Assembly: GCF_014193425.1 (NCBI RefSeq)
Contig: NZ_JACHZG010000001.1
Location: 2,046,001-2,110,000, forward strand
Reading direction: 5' to 3'
Origin: Microlunatus antarcticus
GTDB lineage: Bacteria > Actinomycetota > Actinomycetes > Propionibacteriales > Propionibacteriaceae
Length of the DNA stretch: 64,000 nucleotides
Shown here: positions 24,868-33,958 of the stretch, piece by piece
Layout of the letters: each line of letters starts with the position of its first letter
Position numbering within the stretch: position 1 is the first letter of the stretch
Program-made: the position numbers and the translations under genes
Notes under the pieces: model-generated
What the model was told of the DNA's origin: nothing
Database searches by the model: none
What the model saw: only the letters and a program-made list of their open reading frames with translations

Positions 24868-24956
24868 GCAGCACGCAACCAGGACCGGTGGAACGCGTAT
24901 TCCCACGGCGCGGAGCCCGGTACGCGAGGCCCGCCCGACGGGCGGAGCCACGGCCC

Positions 24957-26801
24957 TCAGCCTCCGCTGGACCTGGGCGTCGGCTTCGCCGCCAGCCGGT
25001 AGCTGCGGGTGTCGCTCTGCGCGCCGGTCACGTAGTTGGTGGCGCTGACGTCCAGGAAGCGGACGGCGGTGTAGTCCTTCGGCGGCGCGAACGTGCAGTC
25101 CGAGACCGTCGCCCCGGCGGCGAGGCGACGACGCTCGCACGACCACCCGCGCGGCGGCGACGCGACCGGTGTGCCGTCGGTCGTGCGCCAGCGGAAGTAC
25201 AGGTTGACCGGGGTCCCCTGCAGGTCGGACGCCCCGAGGACGACGTGGACCTGCTGGCCCACCTCGACGGTGGACGCCGTGCCCGTCGACGGCGTCGCGG
25301 AGCTCCAGCGGGGCTTGTCGTCGACGTCCGGCACGGGAGTCGGGTCGACCAGCAGCAGCCGCTCGACACCCTCGGAGATCGGCTGACGGATCGCCAGGAG
25401 CTCGGAGCCTGCCGGCGCGAAGTCCTCGCCGTGCCCCTTGACCGGGCCGAGCAGGACGTGCCGGCGCAGGTCCGCGATGTACTCGGTCGACGCGCTTCCC
25501 GAGGGGCCCTTGTAGACGACGCCGAAGCGGCCCGACGCCGAGGACGGCAGCGGGTCGGTCTCGAACTTCTCCGGGACGTAGTAGCAGGCCTCGGGGCTGG
25601 GCGGCCCGAACAGGCTCACCGTGTTGGTCGCCGGCGACCACTGCCGCACGGAGGAGCACCCGCCCGGGCCGATGCCGAGGTGGGACGAGCCGTCCTTGGT
25701 CCAGTAGCCGTCGATCCTGCCCGGGTACCGGGTGCCTCGGTAGGTGGCGAGCGCGTCGGCCCCGGTCGCGACGTTGCGGTAGTGGTAGGCGTACGGCGCG
25801 CTGCGGTAGAGCAGGTACTTCCCGTCCGGCGAGGCCCAGACCGCGTCCTGGGTGGGGATCTCGACCGCCTTGCCCGTCTGCCGGTCCCACAGGAAGGCAC
25901 CGGGGTAGGCGTAGTAGCCGACCACCCACCGGGCGCTCCGGCCGACGAAGAAGGTGAAGAAGGGGAAGCCGTACGTCGTCGGGAGCGAGACCACGGAGCC
26001 GTTGCCGAAGTCGTAGACCACGGGCCTGGAGTCCGACCACCGGTTCACGATCACCGCCGTGCCGTCGCCCGACCAGCTGGCGCTGTCGTTGTAGACGCGC
26101 GCCCCGGGCGGGACCTGGCAGGAGGTGCCGGAGCCGAAGCAGCCGTCCTCGGAGTAGTCGGGAGCGCCGCTGTACACCTCGGCGACGAAGCGGTGACCCG
26201 TCGGGCTCCAGGAGTGGAACCGGATCTCCTTCTGGGTCGTGGACAGCGGAACACTCGACCGGGCCGCACGGTCGTAGGTGAAGGGGGCGGACTGGGTGGA
26301 GCTCCCGGGCGGAGCGGGGTGGAGGTCGGAACGGCCGGTGAAGGACAGGTACGCACCGTCGGCGGAGAGACCGGTGACCCCGGTGACGTGGGCGTCGGGC
26401 GCCAGCACGGAGACCTGGCGGCTGGCGGCGTCCCACGCGTAGACCGTGATCTCTCCGGCGCTGACGTTCACCTGCCACTGCAAGGTGTCGGCCTGCGCCG
26501 CCCAGCGGGTAAGCGAGCTGTCGCAGACCACGTGCGCGTGGACCAGCCCGAGATCCCGACGGGCCGCGACGTCGTAGAGGTGCAGGTCGCACTGGTCACC
26601 CGACGGGACGAGGTGGCTGTAGTACGCCCCGCCGTGGCTGAAACCCGGCTTGCCGTGCTGGCTGTCCGGGCCCAGGTCGGCGACGACGGTCCCCACCCCG
26701 GCGTCGCTCGCGGGCGCGGCCGCAGCCGTGGAGATCGGAACCAGCCCGGCACCCGCGCCGCAGAGCAGCAGAGCAACCCACCAACGCCGCCATCTGGTCA
26801 A
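24957..26801 (-). CDS. secreted beta-propeller (WD40-like) protein
   Basis: A 614-residue exported protein. A signal peptide with an RWRRWWVALLLCGAGAGL core ends near AAAAP. The middle 400 residues show repeats of the type SADGAYLSFTG, SWSGDGTAVIVNRW, SPDGKYLLYRS and APAGSELLAIR, typical of PD40/TolB-like propeller blades. A final ~100-residue Ig-like segment with a Cys pair (GWSCERR...VSDCTF) closes the protein. No catalytic motif was seen; it is probably a surface-bound or extracellular binding protein. ATG at 26801. Function unknown. Confidence 0.8.
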   Translation of the reverse strand: MTRWRRWWVALLLCGAGAGLVPISTAAAAPASDAGVGTVVADLGPDSQHGKPGFSHGGAYYSHLVPSGDQCDLHLYDVAARRDLGLVHAHVVCDSSLTRWAAQADTLQWQVNVSAGEITVYAWDAASRQVSVLAPDAHVTGVTGLSADGAYLSFTGRSDLHPAPPGSSTQSAPFTYDRAARSSVPLSTTQKEIRFHSWSPTGHRFVAEVYSGAPDYSEDGCFGSGTSCQVPPGARVYNDSASWSGDGTAVIVNRWSDSRPVVYDFGNGSVVSLPTTYGFPFFTFFVGRSARWVVGYYAYPGAFLWDRQTGKAVEIPTQDAVWASPDGKYLLYRSAPYAYHYRNVATGADALATYRGTRYPGRIDGYWTKDGSSHLGIGPGGCSSVRQWSPATNTVSLFGPPSPEACYYVPEKFETDPLPSSASGRFGVVYKGPSGSASTEYIADLRRHVLLGPVKGHGEDFAPAGSELLAIRQPISEGVERLLLVDPTPVPDVDDKPRWSSATPSTGTASTVEVGQQVHVVLGASDLQGTPVNLYFRWRTTDGTPVASPPRGWSCERRRLAAGATVSDCTFAPPKDYTAVRFLDVSATNYVTGAQSDTRSYRLAAKPTPRSSGG

Positions 26802-27186
26802 GGTCAGCCGCCTCGGGGGAGAACACGGACGCGCACGCGTGCGGTGGCCTCATCCTGCGCCCGGACGCCCACAGCGTCAACGGTCTGGGCACGCACGGCG
26901 CACCAGCGCTCAGCGGGGTGACTTGTGAGCTTGCTCGTCATGCGTCGCGCGGCTGATCTGGGCGTCTGGTCCGGTGCTCATCCTGGGTCACGGTCCTTCA
27001 GATCAGCTCGTCGCCTACGCCTTCGCACGTCTTCCAGAGCTCGGCCAGGGCCGTCGGTACTCTGGAGGCCTTGCCCAACGGCTCCGTGGCCTGCGTACGA
27101 GGACACGTAGAACCTGTCGCGCACCAGGCTCGACACCGGGCACCAGTTGACTCGATCGATCAGATCACCGAGAAGAAGGCTTCACC
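26802..27186. other. 385-base gap before RNase J
   Basis: No gene is supported. A 9-bp inverted repeat, GCTGATCTG (26952-26960) with CAGATCAGC (26999-27007), could form a hairpin with a 38-base loop. The RNase J leader ends with AGAAGG as ribosome binding site. Promoters for both divergent genes must lie here, but none is obvious. Confidence 0.4.
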
Positions 27187-28860
27187 TTGACCCCACCTGC
27201 ACCCAGCACGACCCTGCCCGACCTCGATCGCGCGGGACTCCGCGTCGTCGCCTTCGGCGGTCTGGGGGAGATCGGCCGCAACATGACGGTCCTGGAGTAC
27301 CGGGGCCGGCTGCTGGTCATCGACTGCGGGGTGCTCTTCCCCGAGGAGCACCAGCCCGGGATCGACGTCATCCTGCCCGACTTCACCTGGATCCGGGACC
27401 GTCTCGACCGCGTCGCCGCGATCGTCCTCACGCACGGCCACGAGGACCACATCGGAGGCGTTCCCTACCTGCTCCGCGAACGTCCCAGCATCCCCGTGGT
27501 GGGTTCCCGCCTGACCCTCGCCTTCATCAAGGCGAAGCTCGAGGAGTTCCGCATCCGTCCCAAGACCATCGAGGTCGAGGCCGGGCGCAGGATCGACCTG
27601 GACACGTTCGACTGCGAGTTCGTCGCCGTCAACCACTCGATCCCGGACGGCCTGGCCGTGGCGGTGCGGACCGACGCGGGGATGCTGCTGCACACCGGCG
27701 ACTTCAAGATGGACCAGTTCCCCCTCGACGGCCGCATCACCGACCTGCGGGCCTTCGCCCGCCTGGGCGAGGAGGGGGTCGCCCTCTTCCTCACCGACTC
27801 CACCAACGCCGAGGTGCCGGGCTTCACCACGTCCGAGCGCGAGCTCACACCCGCCATCGAGACGGTCTTCCGGACCGCCCCGAAGCGCATCATCGTGTCC
27901 AGCTTCGCCAGCCACGTGCACCGCATCCAGCAGGTCCTCGACGCCGCGCAGGCCAGCGGCCGCAAGGTGGCCTTCGTCGGGCGCTCCATGGTCCGCAACA
28001 TGGGCATCGCCCGTGACCTCGGCTACCTGACCATCCCCGAGGGCCTCGTCGTCGACCTCAAGCAGCTCGACCGGCTGCCCGACCGGAAGGTGACGTTGAT
28101 CTGCACCGGGTCGCAGGGCGAGCCGATGGCGGCGCTGGCCCGCATGGCCAACCGCGACCACATGGTCCGCGTCGGCCAGGGGGACACCGTGCTCCTGGCG
28201 AGCTCCCTCATCCCGGGCAACGAGTCGGCCATCTACCGCTTGATCAACGGGCTGTCGCGGCTCGGCGCGAACGTCGTCCACACCGGGAACGCCAAGGTCC
28301 ACGTGTCCGGGCACGCCAGCGCCGGCGAGCTCGTCTACTGCTACAACATCGTGAAGCCGGCCAACGTGATGCCCGTGCACGGCGAGTGGCGCCACCTGCA
28401 GGCCAACGCCGCTCTGGCCGAGCGCACCGGGGTCCCGCGCGATCGGATCGTCGTGGGCGAGGACGGCATGGTGGTCGACCTCGTCGCCGGGCGCGCCTCG
28501 GTCGTCGGAACGGTCCCGGCCCAGCACATCTACGTCGACGGTCAGACCGTCGGCGGCGCCACCGAGGCCTCCCTGGCCGACCGCCGGACCCTGTCGCAAG
28601 AGGGAGCCGTGACGGTCGTCGGGATCGTCGAGCTGCGGACCGGCCGGCTCGCCGAGGACCTGGACTTCATCGTGCACGGCTTCACCCAGGACCCGGCCGA
28701 CTTCAACGACGTCACGCCGGCGGTGCGCAGCGCCCTCCGCAAGGCCGGCCCGCTGACCCAGGACGACGCAGAGGCCGTCCTCCGCGACACCGTGTCCCGC
28801 TGGATCAGCAAGCGGTTCCGCCGGACACCCCTGGTGATCCCGGTCGTCGTCGAGGAGTGA
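27187..28860 (+). CDS. rnj: ribonuclease J
   Basis: A 557-residue beta-CASP metallo-beta-lactamase nuclease. HGHEDHIGG (His83, His85, Asp87, His88) is the zinc motif, NHSIPDG and HTGDFKMD supply further ligands, and IIVSSFASHVHRIQQV, GRSM, CTGSQGEP and HVSGHASAGEL are the beta-CASP boxes. RNase J degrades and matures RNA by endo- and 5'-3' exonucleolysis and is a core actinobacterial enzyme. The start is TTG at 27187, with AGAAGG eight bases upstream and no better in-frame codon. A terminator-like hairpin follows immediately. Confidence 0.95.
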   Translation: MTPPAPSTTLPDLDRAGLRVVAFGGLGEIGRNMTVLEYRGRLLVIDCGVLFPEEHQPGIDVILPDFTWIRDRLDRVAAIVLTHGHEDHIGGVPYLLRERPSIPVVGSRLTLAFIKAKLEEFRIRPKTIEVEAGRRIDLDTFDCEFVAVNHSIPDGLAVAVRTDAGMLLHTGDFKMDQFPLDGRITDLRAFARLGEEGVALFLTDSTNAEVPGFTTSERELTPAIETVFRTAPKRIIVSSFASHVHRIQQVLDAAQASGRKVAFVGRSMVRNMGIARDLGYLTIPEGLVVDLKQLDRLPDRKVTLICTGSQGEPMAALARMANRDHMVRVGQGDTVLLASSLIPGNESAIYRLINGLSRLGANVVHTGNAKVHVSGHASAGELVYCYNIVKPANVMPVHGEWRHLQANAALAERTGVPRDRIVVGEDGMVVDLVAGRASVVGTVPAQHIYVDGQTVGGATEASLADRRTLSQEGAVTVVGIVELRTGRLAEDLDFIVHGFTQDPADFNDVTPAVRSALRKAGPLTQDDAEAVLRDTVSRWISKRFRRTPLVIPVVVEE

Positions 28861-28902
28861 GAGCGGCGAGAAGATGCTCGGGGGTTCATTCCCTCGCCGC
28901 TC
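28861..28902 (+). terminator. terminator-like hairpin after rnj
   Basis: GAGCGGCGAG at 28861-28870 pairs perfectly with CTCGCCGCTC at 28893-28902, giving a 10-bp G/C-rich stem with a 22-base loop right after the stop codon. There is no T-run, as is usual for actinobacterial terminators. Confidence 0.7.
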
Positions 28903-29137
28903 ATCACCATCTTCACCTCGACGGCGCACATCGCCCAGCCTGGTGAGCGTTCACTCTCGGACATCGCCGGAACTGGACAGATCTGCGCCGAGGAGTTCGT
29001 GACAGGCCGGCAGGACCACGTCGTCAGCGGTTGTCGAGCCTGCCCCCGGTCGTGAGGCCGAGCGCGTACGGGGGCCGGTGCAGGACTGCTGGCTATAGTC
29101 GAAAAGCCGCTCGAAGCCGTCGTCGGCAGAACGATCG

Positions 29138-30796
29138 GTGAACGATGTCGAGCCCCGCAAACCCGTTCGGCGCGAGGTCCTCCGCCCGCGTCACCGCCGC
29201 GACGTGCGCGTCCGTCACGCGGTGCGCACGATGAAGCAGGCCTGGCTGCCCGGGCGCGACAAGAAGGCCGTCCGTCATCCGGGCGAGCACGGCGCCCTGC
29301 GCCCGTCGCCCGACCAGCCGCAGCGGTCGACCCTCGTCCTCGGCGGGGGCATCGCGGGCATCGCGGCCGCCGTCGGCCTCGCCGAGCGCGGCGTCGAGGT
29401 CACCCTCGTCGAGCGCGAGGCGCAGCTTGGCGGCCGCGTACGCTCCTGGCCGGTCGAGCACGACAGCGCCGCCGGCGCGCCGGTCACCATGAGCCGGGGC
29501 TTCCACGCCTTCTTCCGGCAGTACTACAACCTGCGTGCCCTCCTGCGCCGCGTCGACCCGGCCCTCGAGGGCCTGACCGCCGTCGAGGACTACCCACTGG
29601 TCCTGGCGGGCGGCCACCGCGACTCGTTCGCCGGCGTGCCCCGTACGCCGCCGCTCAACATGGCGGCCTTCGTGGCCCAGAGCCCCAGCTTCACCGCGGG
29701 CGACCTGAAGAACATCGACGAGGTGGCGGTCTGGGAGCTGCTCGACGTCGACTTCCCCGCGACCTTCTCGGCGCACGACGGCGAGAGCGCGGCCGCCTTC
29801 CTCGACCGGCTCGGCTTCCCCGACGCCGCCCGGCACCTGGCGCTCGAGGTCTTCGCCCGCAGCTTCTTCGCCGCGCCCGACGAGTTCTCGGCCGGCGAGC
29901 TGGTCGGGATGTTCCACAGCTACTTCCTCGGCTCGTCCGAGGGCCTGCTCTTCGACGTCCCCGTCGACGACTACGACACCATCTTCTGGGGGCCGCTCCG
30001 TGGCTACCTGGAGCGGCTCGGCGTCGAGGTCCGGGCCGGGGAGACCGTCCAGGACCTCGACCTGGGCGGGGACCAGGTCAGCGTGACGACCGACCGGGGC
30101 ACCCTCACCGCCGACACCGTCGTCCTGGCCACCGACCTCCGGACGACGCGCAGCCTGGTCGAGACCACGCGGGGGAGCCTCGACGACCCGGGGTGGCGGA
30201 GCCGGATCGCGGAGACGCGGGACGCCCCGCCGTTCGCCGTCTGGCGTCTGTGGCTCGACCGCAAGGTCGCTGCGGACCGCCCGGCCTTCCTGGGCACGAG
30301 CGGCTACGGCCCGATGGACAACATCACCGTGCTCGAGCGGTTCGAGGCCGGCGCGCGCCGCTGGTCCGACGCGCACGACGCGTCCGTCGTCGAGGTGCAC
30401 GCGTACGCCCTCCAGCCCGAGGACGGCGACGAGGCGCAGGTCCGGCGCACGCTGCGCGCCGAGCTGGCCCGCGTCTACCCCGAGACCGCGGACGCGGAGG
30501 TCGTCGGGGAGGAGTGGCTGCTGTCGGACGACTGCCCGCTGGTCGGCACCACTCCCTGGGTGCTCCGACCCGAGGTTGCGACCCCCGACCTGCGGCTGGT
30601 CCTCGCCGGCGACGGGATCCGGTGCGACTACCCGGTGGCGCTGATGGAGCGGGCGGCGACCACGGGTTTCCTGGCGGCCAACCGGCTGCTCGCCGGCTGG
30701 GGCCTCGCCGGCCACGACCTGTGGACGGTGCCCATGAGCACCCGCCAGCCCGGACTGCTGAAGGCCAGGACGCTGCTCGACCGCGTCAGCGCCTGA
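29138..30796 (+). CDS. crtU: CrtU-like FAD-dependent carotenoid desaturase/methyltransferase
   Basis: A 552-residue flavoprotein. The FAD site is STLVLGGGIAGIAAAVGLAERG with VERE...LGGRVRSW, and the family tag is TMSRGFHAFFRQYYNLRALLRRVDP, which I associate with actinobacterial CrtU (isorenieratene synthase), an enzyme that aromatises beta-rings of beta-carotene. The C-terminal ADP-binding piece is RLVLAGDGIRCDYPVALMERAA. Start is uncertain: GTG 29138 is supported by a TATAGT -10-like box at 29094, while ATG 29231 would give a 521-residue protein closer to the usual length. No lycopene cyclase is present here, so the true substrate is open. Confidence 0.78.
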   Translation: MNDVEPRKPVRREVLRPRHRRDVRVRHAVRTMKQAWLPGRDKKAVRHPGEHGALRPSPDQPQRSTLVLGGGIAGIAAAVGLAERGVEVTLVEREAQLGGRVRSWPVEHDSAAGAPVTMSRGFHAFFRQYYNLRALLRRVDPALEGLTAVEDYPLVLAGGHRDSFAGVPRTPPLNMAAFVAQSPSFTAGDLKNIDEVAVWELLDVDFPATFSAHDGESAAAFLDRLGFPDAARHLALEVFARSFFAAPDEFSAGELVGMFHSYFLGSSEGLLFDVPVDDYDTIFWGPLRGYLERLGVEVRAGETVQDLDLGGDQVSVTTDRGTLTADTVVLATDLRTTRSLVETTRGSLDDPGWRSRIAETRDAPPFAVWRLWLDRKVAADRPAFLGTSGYGPMDNITVLERFEAGARRWSDAHDASVVEVHAYALQPEDGDEAQVRRTLRAELARVYPETADAEVVGEEWLLSDDCPLVGTTPWVLRPEVATPDLRLVLAGDGIRCDYPVALMERAATTGFLAANRLLAGWGLAGHDLWTVPMSTRQPGLLKARTLLDRVSA

Positions 30797-30835
30797 CCCA
30801 GGCCTTGAGGGGGCCCCGGCCCGGTCGGGCCGGGC

Positions 30836-32329
30836 TCAGACCGGCAGCGGTCCGCTGCTGGTGTCGCCGATGATCCGCTTGTAGGCCAGCTCGGCCGAGA
30901 TCAGGCAGATCGGCATCCCGATGCCGGGGTTGGTGGCGGCGCCGACGTAGTAGAGGTTCGACAGCTTCTTGCTGATGTTGTTGGGCCGGAACGCCGTCTG
31001 CTTCATGGTGTGGGCCAGCCCGAGCGCGGACCCGCCGTACGCGTTGTAGTCGGCGGTGAAGTCGCGCGAGGTGTAGGTCCGCTCGAAGACGATCCTGGAC
31101 TCGAGGTCGGGGACGTCGAAGTCGGTCGCCAGCAGGTCGAGGGCCTTGCGGCGGTAGCGCGCGATGTCGTCGTCGGTCATCGACAGCCCCGGGGCGACGG
31201 GCACGAGGACGAAGAGGTTCTCCTGGCCTTCGGGGGCCGTGGTCGGGTCGGTCCGGCTCGGCGCGCAGACGTAGTACGAGGGGTCGTCGGGCCAGGTCGG
31301 GTCGTCGAAGATCTGCCCGAAGCTGCGCTTCCAGTCCTGTCCGAAGGCCAGGTTGTGGTGGGTCAGGCTCGGCACCCGGCCCTCCAGGCCCAGGTAGAGG
31401 ATGAACGCGCTCGGCGCCAGCGTCTTCTTGGCCCAGTAGCGGTCGGGGTAGGTCCGGGCCGCCTTGGGCAGCAGCGTCGTCTCGGTGTGCGCCATGTCGG
31501 CGTTGGAGACGACGAGGTCGGCGTACAGCTCCTCGCCCGACGCCAGCCGGACCCCGGACGCGCGCCCGCCGTCGGTCAGGATCTGCTCGACCGGCGCCTC
31601 GGTGCGGTAGGTGACCCCGTGCTTGGTGCCGATCGCCTCGAGCGCGCGGATGATCGAGTAGATACCGCCGCGGGGGTAGAAGACGCCCATGTTGAAGTCG
31701 ATGTGGCTCATGATGTTGTAGAGCGCCGGGGTGTTGTACGGCGAGGAGCCGAGGAAGACCAGCTGGTACTCCAGGATCTTCTGCACGGCGTCGGTGGAGA
31801 ACGTCCGGCTGATGTACTTGTGCATGTTCTCGAAGACGTGCAGCTGCCGGCCCTGCTTCGCCGTCTTCCGGTCGATGAAGTCGAAGAAGCTGTCGTGGTT
31901 GCGGTACATGAACTGGTCGATGGCGATCTCGTACTGCTCCGCCGAGCTGTCCAGGTAGGTGCGCAGCGCCTGGCCGCTGCCCGGCTCCAGCCGCTCGAAG
32001 GTCTCCACGTCGCGGTCGAGGTCGGAGTACATGTCGACCTCGAGCTCGGTGCCCCGGAAGACGATCCGGTACGACGGGTCGAGCCGCTGCAGGTCGAGGT
32101 GGTCCTCGACCCGCTCGCCCAGCAGGGCGAAGAAGTGCTCGAAGACGTCCGGCATCAGGTACCACGACGGGCCCATGTCGAAGCGGAACCCGTCGACCTC
32201 GAAGTGGTTCGCCCGCCCGCCCAGCAGCGCGTTCTTCTCCAGCAGCGTCACCTCGTACCCGCGCCGGCCCAGCAGGGCCGCGGTGCCCAGCCCACCGATG
32301 CCGCCACCGATGACCAGTGCAGTGCTCAC
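30836..32329 (-). CDS. crtI: CrtI-family phytoene/carotenoid desaturase
   Basis: A 497-residue flavoprotein of the bacterial CrtI family. ALVIGGGIGGLGTAALL is the FAD Rossmann site at the extreme N-terminus, followed by LLEKNALLGGRANHFEVDGF and DMGPSWYLMPDVFEHFF. The C-terminal signature is YYVGAATNPGIGMPICLISAELA. CrtI introduces double bonds into phytoene to form lycopene. Because it is cotranscribed with CruF and opposite an elongase-type prenyltransferase, a CrtD-like 3,4-desaturase role in bacterioruberin synthesis is an alternative. GTG at 32329 overlaps the stop of cruF (GTGA). Confidence 0.88.
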   Translation of the reverse strand: MSTALVIGGGIGGLGTAALLGRRGYEVTLLEKNALLGGRANHFEVDGFRFDMGPSWYLMPDVFEHFFALLGERVEDHLDLQRLDPSYRIVFRGTELEVDMYSDLDRDVETFERLEPGSGQALRTYLDSSAEQYEIAIDQFMYRNHDSFFDFIDRKTAKQGRQLHVFENMHKYISRTFSTDAVQKILEYQLVFLGSSPYNTPALYNIMSHIDFNMGVFYPRGGIYSIIRALEAIGTKHGVTYRTEAPVEQILTDGGRASGVRLASGEELYADLVVSNADMAHTETTLLPKAARTYPDRYWAKKTLAPSAFILYLGLEGRVPSLTHHNLAFGQDWKRSFGQIFDDPTWPDDPSYYVCAPSRTDPTTAPEGQENLFVLVPVAPGLSMTDDDIARYRRKALDLLATDFDVPDLESRIVFERTYTSRDFTADYNAYGGSALGLAHTMKQTAFRPNNISKKLSNLYYVGAATNPGIGMPICLISAELAYKRIIGDTSSGPLPV

Positions 32330-33033
32330 GGGGCGCGACCATAGCCCCGCGACAAAGCCGCGACGGCGACGACGCCGACCAGCGCCGCGAGCCACTGGCC
32401 GCTCCAGGCGTTGACCGCCGTCCAGAACACCAGCACCAGCCACAGGTTGCGCGCGAAGAGCGCCGGTAGCGGCCGCGGCAGCCGACGCAGCGCGAGCACC
32501 GCGATCCCGCCCGACACCACCCAGCCGAGGAAGTTCACCAGCGGGACGCCGTAGTAGCGGCCCGGGTCGTCCCAGGCCCAGAAGCCGAGGCTCACGGCGG
32601 CCGGGTCCAGCACGAGGTCGCACACGACGACGAGCACGACCGCCTGCCAGGCACGGCGGGTGGACGCGAGGCTGCCGAGCAGCAGCGGCGTCCAGGCCAG
32701 CAGCACCGTCGGCGGCACCAGCCCGAGCATCGGCGGACCCAGCACGCCGCTGTAGGAGAACCTCCCGTACGGCACGCCGGTGGCGACGGCGACCGACTCG
32801 AACACCACGGCGTAGAGCCCCAGCCCGAGCAGCAGCGCGACGCCGCGGCGGACGCCCAGCCACCGCACCGCGCCGACGATCACCGGCGCCGAGAAGAGCA
32901 GGATGGCCAGCGCCGAGGCCCACCACCAGCGCGGCTCGAGCGGCGCTCGGACCAGCCCCGCCGCCGCAGCCACCAGCAGCGCGGCCAGCAGCCAGCGACG
33001 ACCCCGGATGGCTTGGTCCACCCGAACTAGCAT
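32326..33033 (-). CDS. cruF: CruF-type carotenoid 1,2-hydratase membrane protein
   Basis: A 235-residue membrane protein with about seven helices and the polar motifs of the CruF/DUF422 family: VATGVPYGRFSY and DPAAVSLGFWAWDDPGRYYGVPLVNFLGWVVSG. CruF hydrates the terminal double bonds of acyclic carotenoids, giving tertiary hydroxyls, as in bacterioruberin and myxoxanthophyll pathways. Its stop codon overlaps the start of the crtI-like gene. The ATG at 33033 lies only eight bases from the ATG of the divergent prenyltransferase, so promoters must sit inside neighbouring coding sequence. Confidence 0.88.
   Translation of the reverse strand: MLVRVDQAIRGRRWLLAALLVAAAAGLVRAPLEPRWWWASALAILLFSAPVIVGAVRWLGVRRGVALLLGLGLYAVVFESVAVATGVPYGRFSYSGVLGPPMLGLVPPTVLLAWTPLLLGSLASTRRAWQAVVLVVVCDLVLDPAAVSLGFWAWDDPGRYYGVPLVNFLGWVVSGGIAVLALRRLPRPLPALFARNLWLVLVFWTAVNAWSGQWLAALVGVVAVAALSRGYGRAP
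33028..33033 (+). promoter_or_regulatory. possible -10 box for leaderless elongase mRNA
   Basis: TAGCAT fits the actinobacterial TAnnnT -10 pattern and lies 8 bases before the ATG of the prenyltransferase. That would give a leaderless transcript, the only easy way to start transcription in an eight-base divergent gap. Inferred from spacing only. Confidence 0.35.
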
Positions 33034-33041
33034 GACGGCCG

Positions 33042-33884
33042 ATGCGCCACCTGCTCCGGGTGTCTCGGCCCCGCTTCTGGATGTACCTGCTCGGGCCCTA
33101 CATGGTGGCCCTCGCAGCGACGTCGTTGCGCCCGCCCCTGGAGGTCTGGCTGCTGGGGCTGTACCTGACGCTGCCGGCCAACCTGCTGATCTACGGCGTC
33201 AACGACCTGTTCGACGCCGACACCGACCGGCTCAACCCCAAGAAGCGCGACTACGAGCAGCTGCTCCAGCAGAGCCAGCGGCGCAACCTCGTGATCGCGA
33301 TCCTCGTGCTGAACGTGCCGTTCCTCGCCCTCGTGCCCTTCCTGCCGCACGCCTGGCCGTGGCTGCTGCTGTTCCTGGTCACGGGGATCGGCTACTCGGT
33401 GCCGCCGCTGCGGGCCAAGGCCCGCCCCGTCGTCGACGCCGCCTTCAACATCCTCTACGTGGCCCCCGGGCTCGCCGCGTACGCCACCGTGAGCGGCGAG
33501 CAGCCGCCGGTCACCGTGCTGCTCGCGGCCCTGCTGTGGTGCATGGCGATGCACGCGTACTCGGCGGTCCCGGACATCGCCGCGGACCGTGCCGCCGGCC
33601 TGAGCACCGTCGCCACCTACTTCGGCTCGGGGAGGACCCTGCTGCTGTGCGGCCTCGCCTACGCGGTGGCGGCCCTGCTGGCCTTCCCCTCGGTCGGGGC
33701 CTTCGCTCTCGTGGGCGGGTTGGCCTACCTCGTGATGATCGCCCTCTCCCTCCGCAGCCGCGGCGCCGAGCAGCTCTTCGCGCTCTACCGCCGTTTCCCC
33801 GTGCTCAACACCGCCCTGGGCGGGGCGCTGTTCGTGGTGATCGGGCTGAGGCACGCGACCTGGCCCTTCGACTGGCGGGGCTGA
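33042..33884 (+). CDS. UbiA-family prenyltransferase, lycopene elongase type
   Basis: A 280-residue membrane prenyltransferase with about eight helices and two Asp-rich motifs: NDLFDADTDRLNPKKRD (first) and YSAVPDIAADRAAGLSTVA (second), which bind the diphosphate through Mg2+. The KKRDYEQLL and GYSVPPLRAKARPVVD stretches are typical of the CrtEb/LbtBC/LyeJ group that adds C5 units to lycopene ends en route to C45/C50 carotenoids. With CruF next to it, bacterioruberin-like products are the likeliest outcome. ATG at 33042, divergent from cruF with an eight-base spacer. Confidence 0.85.
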   Translation: MRHLLRVSRPRFWMYLLGPYMVALAATSLRPPLEVWLLGLYLTLPANLLIYGVNDLFDADTDRLNPKKRDYEQLLQQSQRRNLVIAILVLNVPFLALVPFLPHAWPWLLLFLVTGIGYSVPPLRAKARPVVDAAFNILYVAPGLAAYATVSGEQPPVTVLLAALLWCMAMHAYSAVPDIAADRAAGLSTVATYFGSGRTLLLCGLAYAVAALLAFPSVGAFALVGGLAYLVMIALSLRSRGAEQLFALYRRFPVLNTALGGALFVVIGLRHATWPFDWRG

Positions 33885-33958
33885 TCGAGCCTCGGCTCGA
33901 CCACCACGTCCTTCTCATGAGCCACCCACGTCGCGACAGCCATCGGGCTAGTGGCCTC

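Noticed and set aside
26940-27110. 61-residue forward frame before RNase J
   Set aside because: Arg/Ser-rich product, no ribosome binding site, crosses the inverted repeat of the leader region.
27160-28929. 589-residue minus-strand frame over RNase J
   Set aside because: Complement of a highly conserved enzyme; low-complexity product without any motif.
28861-29137. tRNA or riboswitch between rnj and the CrtU-like gene
   Set aside because: The only structure is a single 10-bp hairpin directly at the rnj stop codon; no cloverleaf or conserved aptamer bases were seen.
31010-32344. 444-residue forward frame opposite crtI
   Set aside because: Shadow frame; the minus strand holds complete CrtI signatures and a coupled start.
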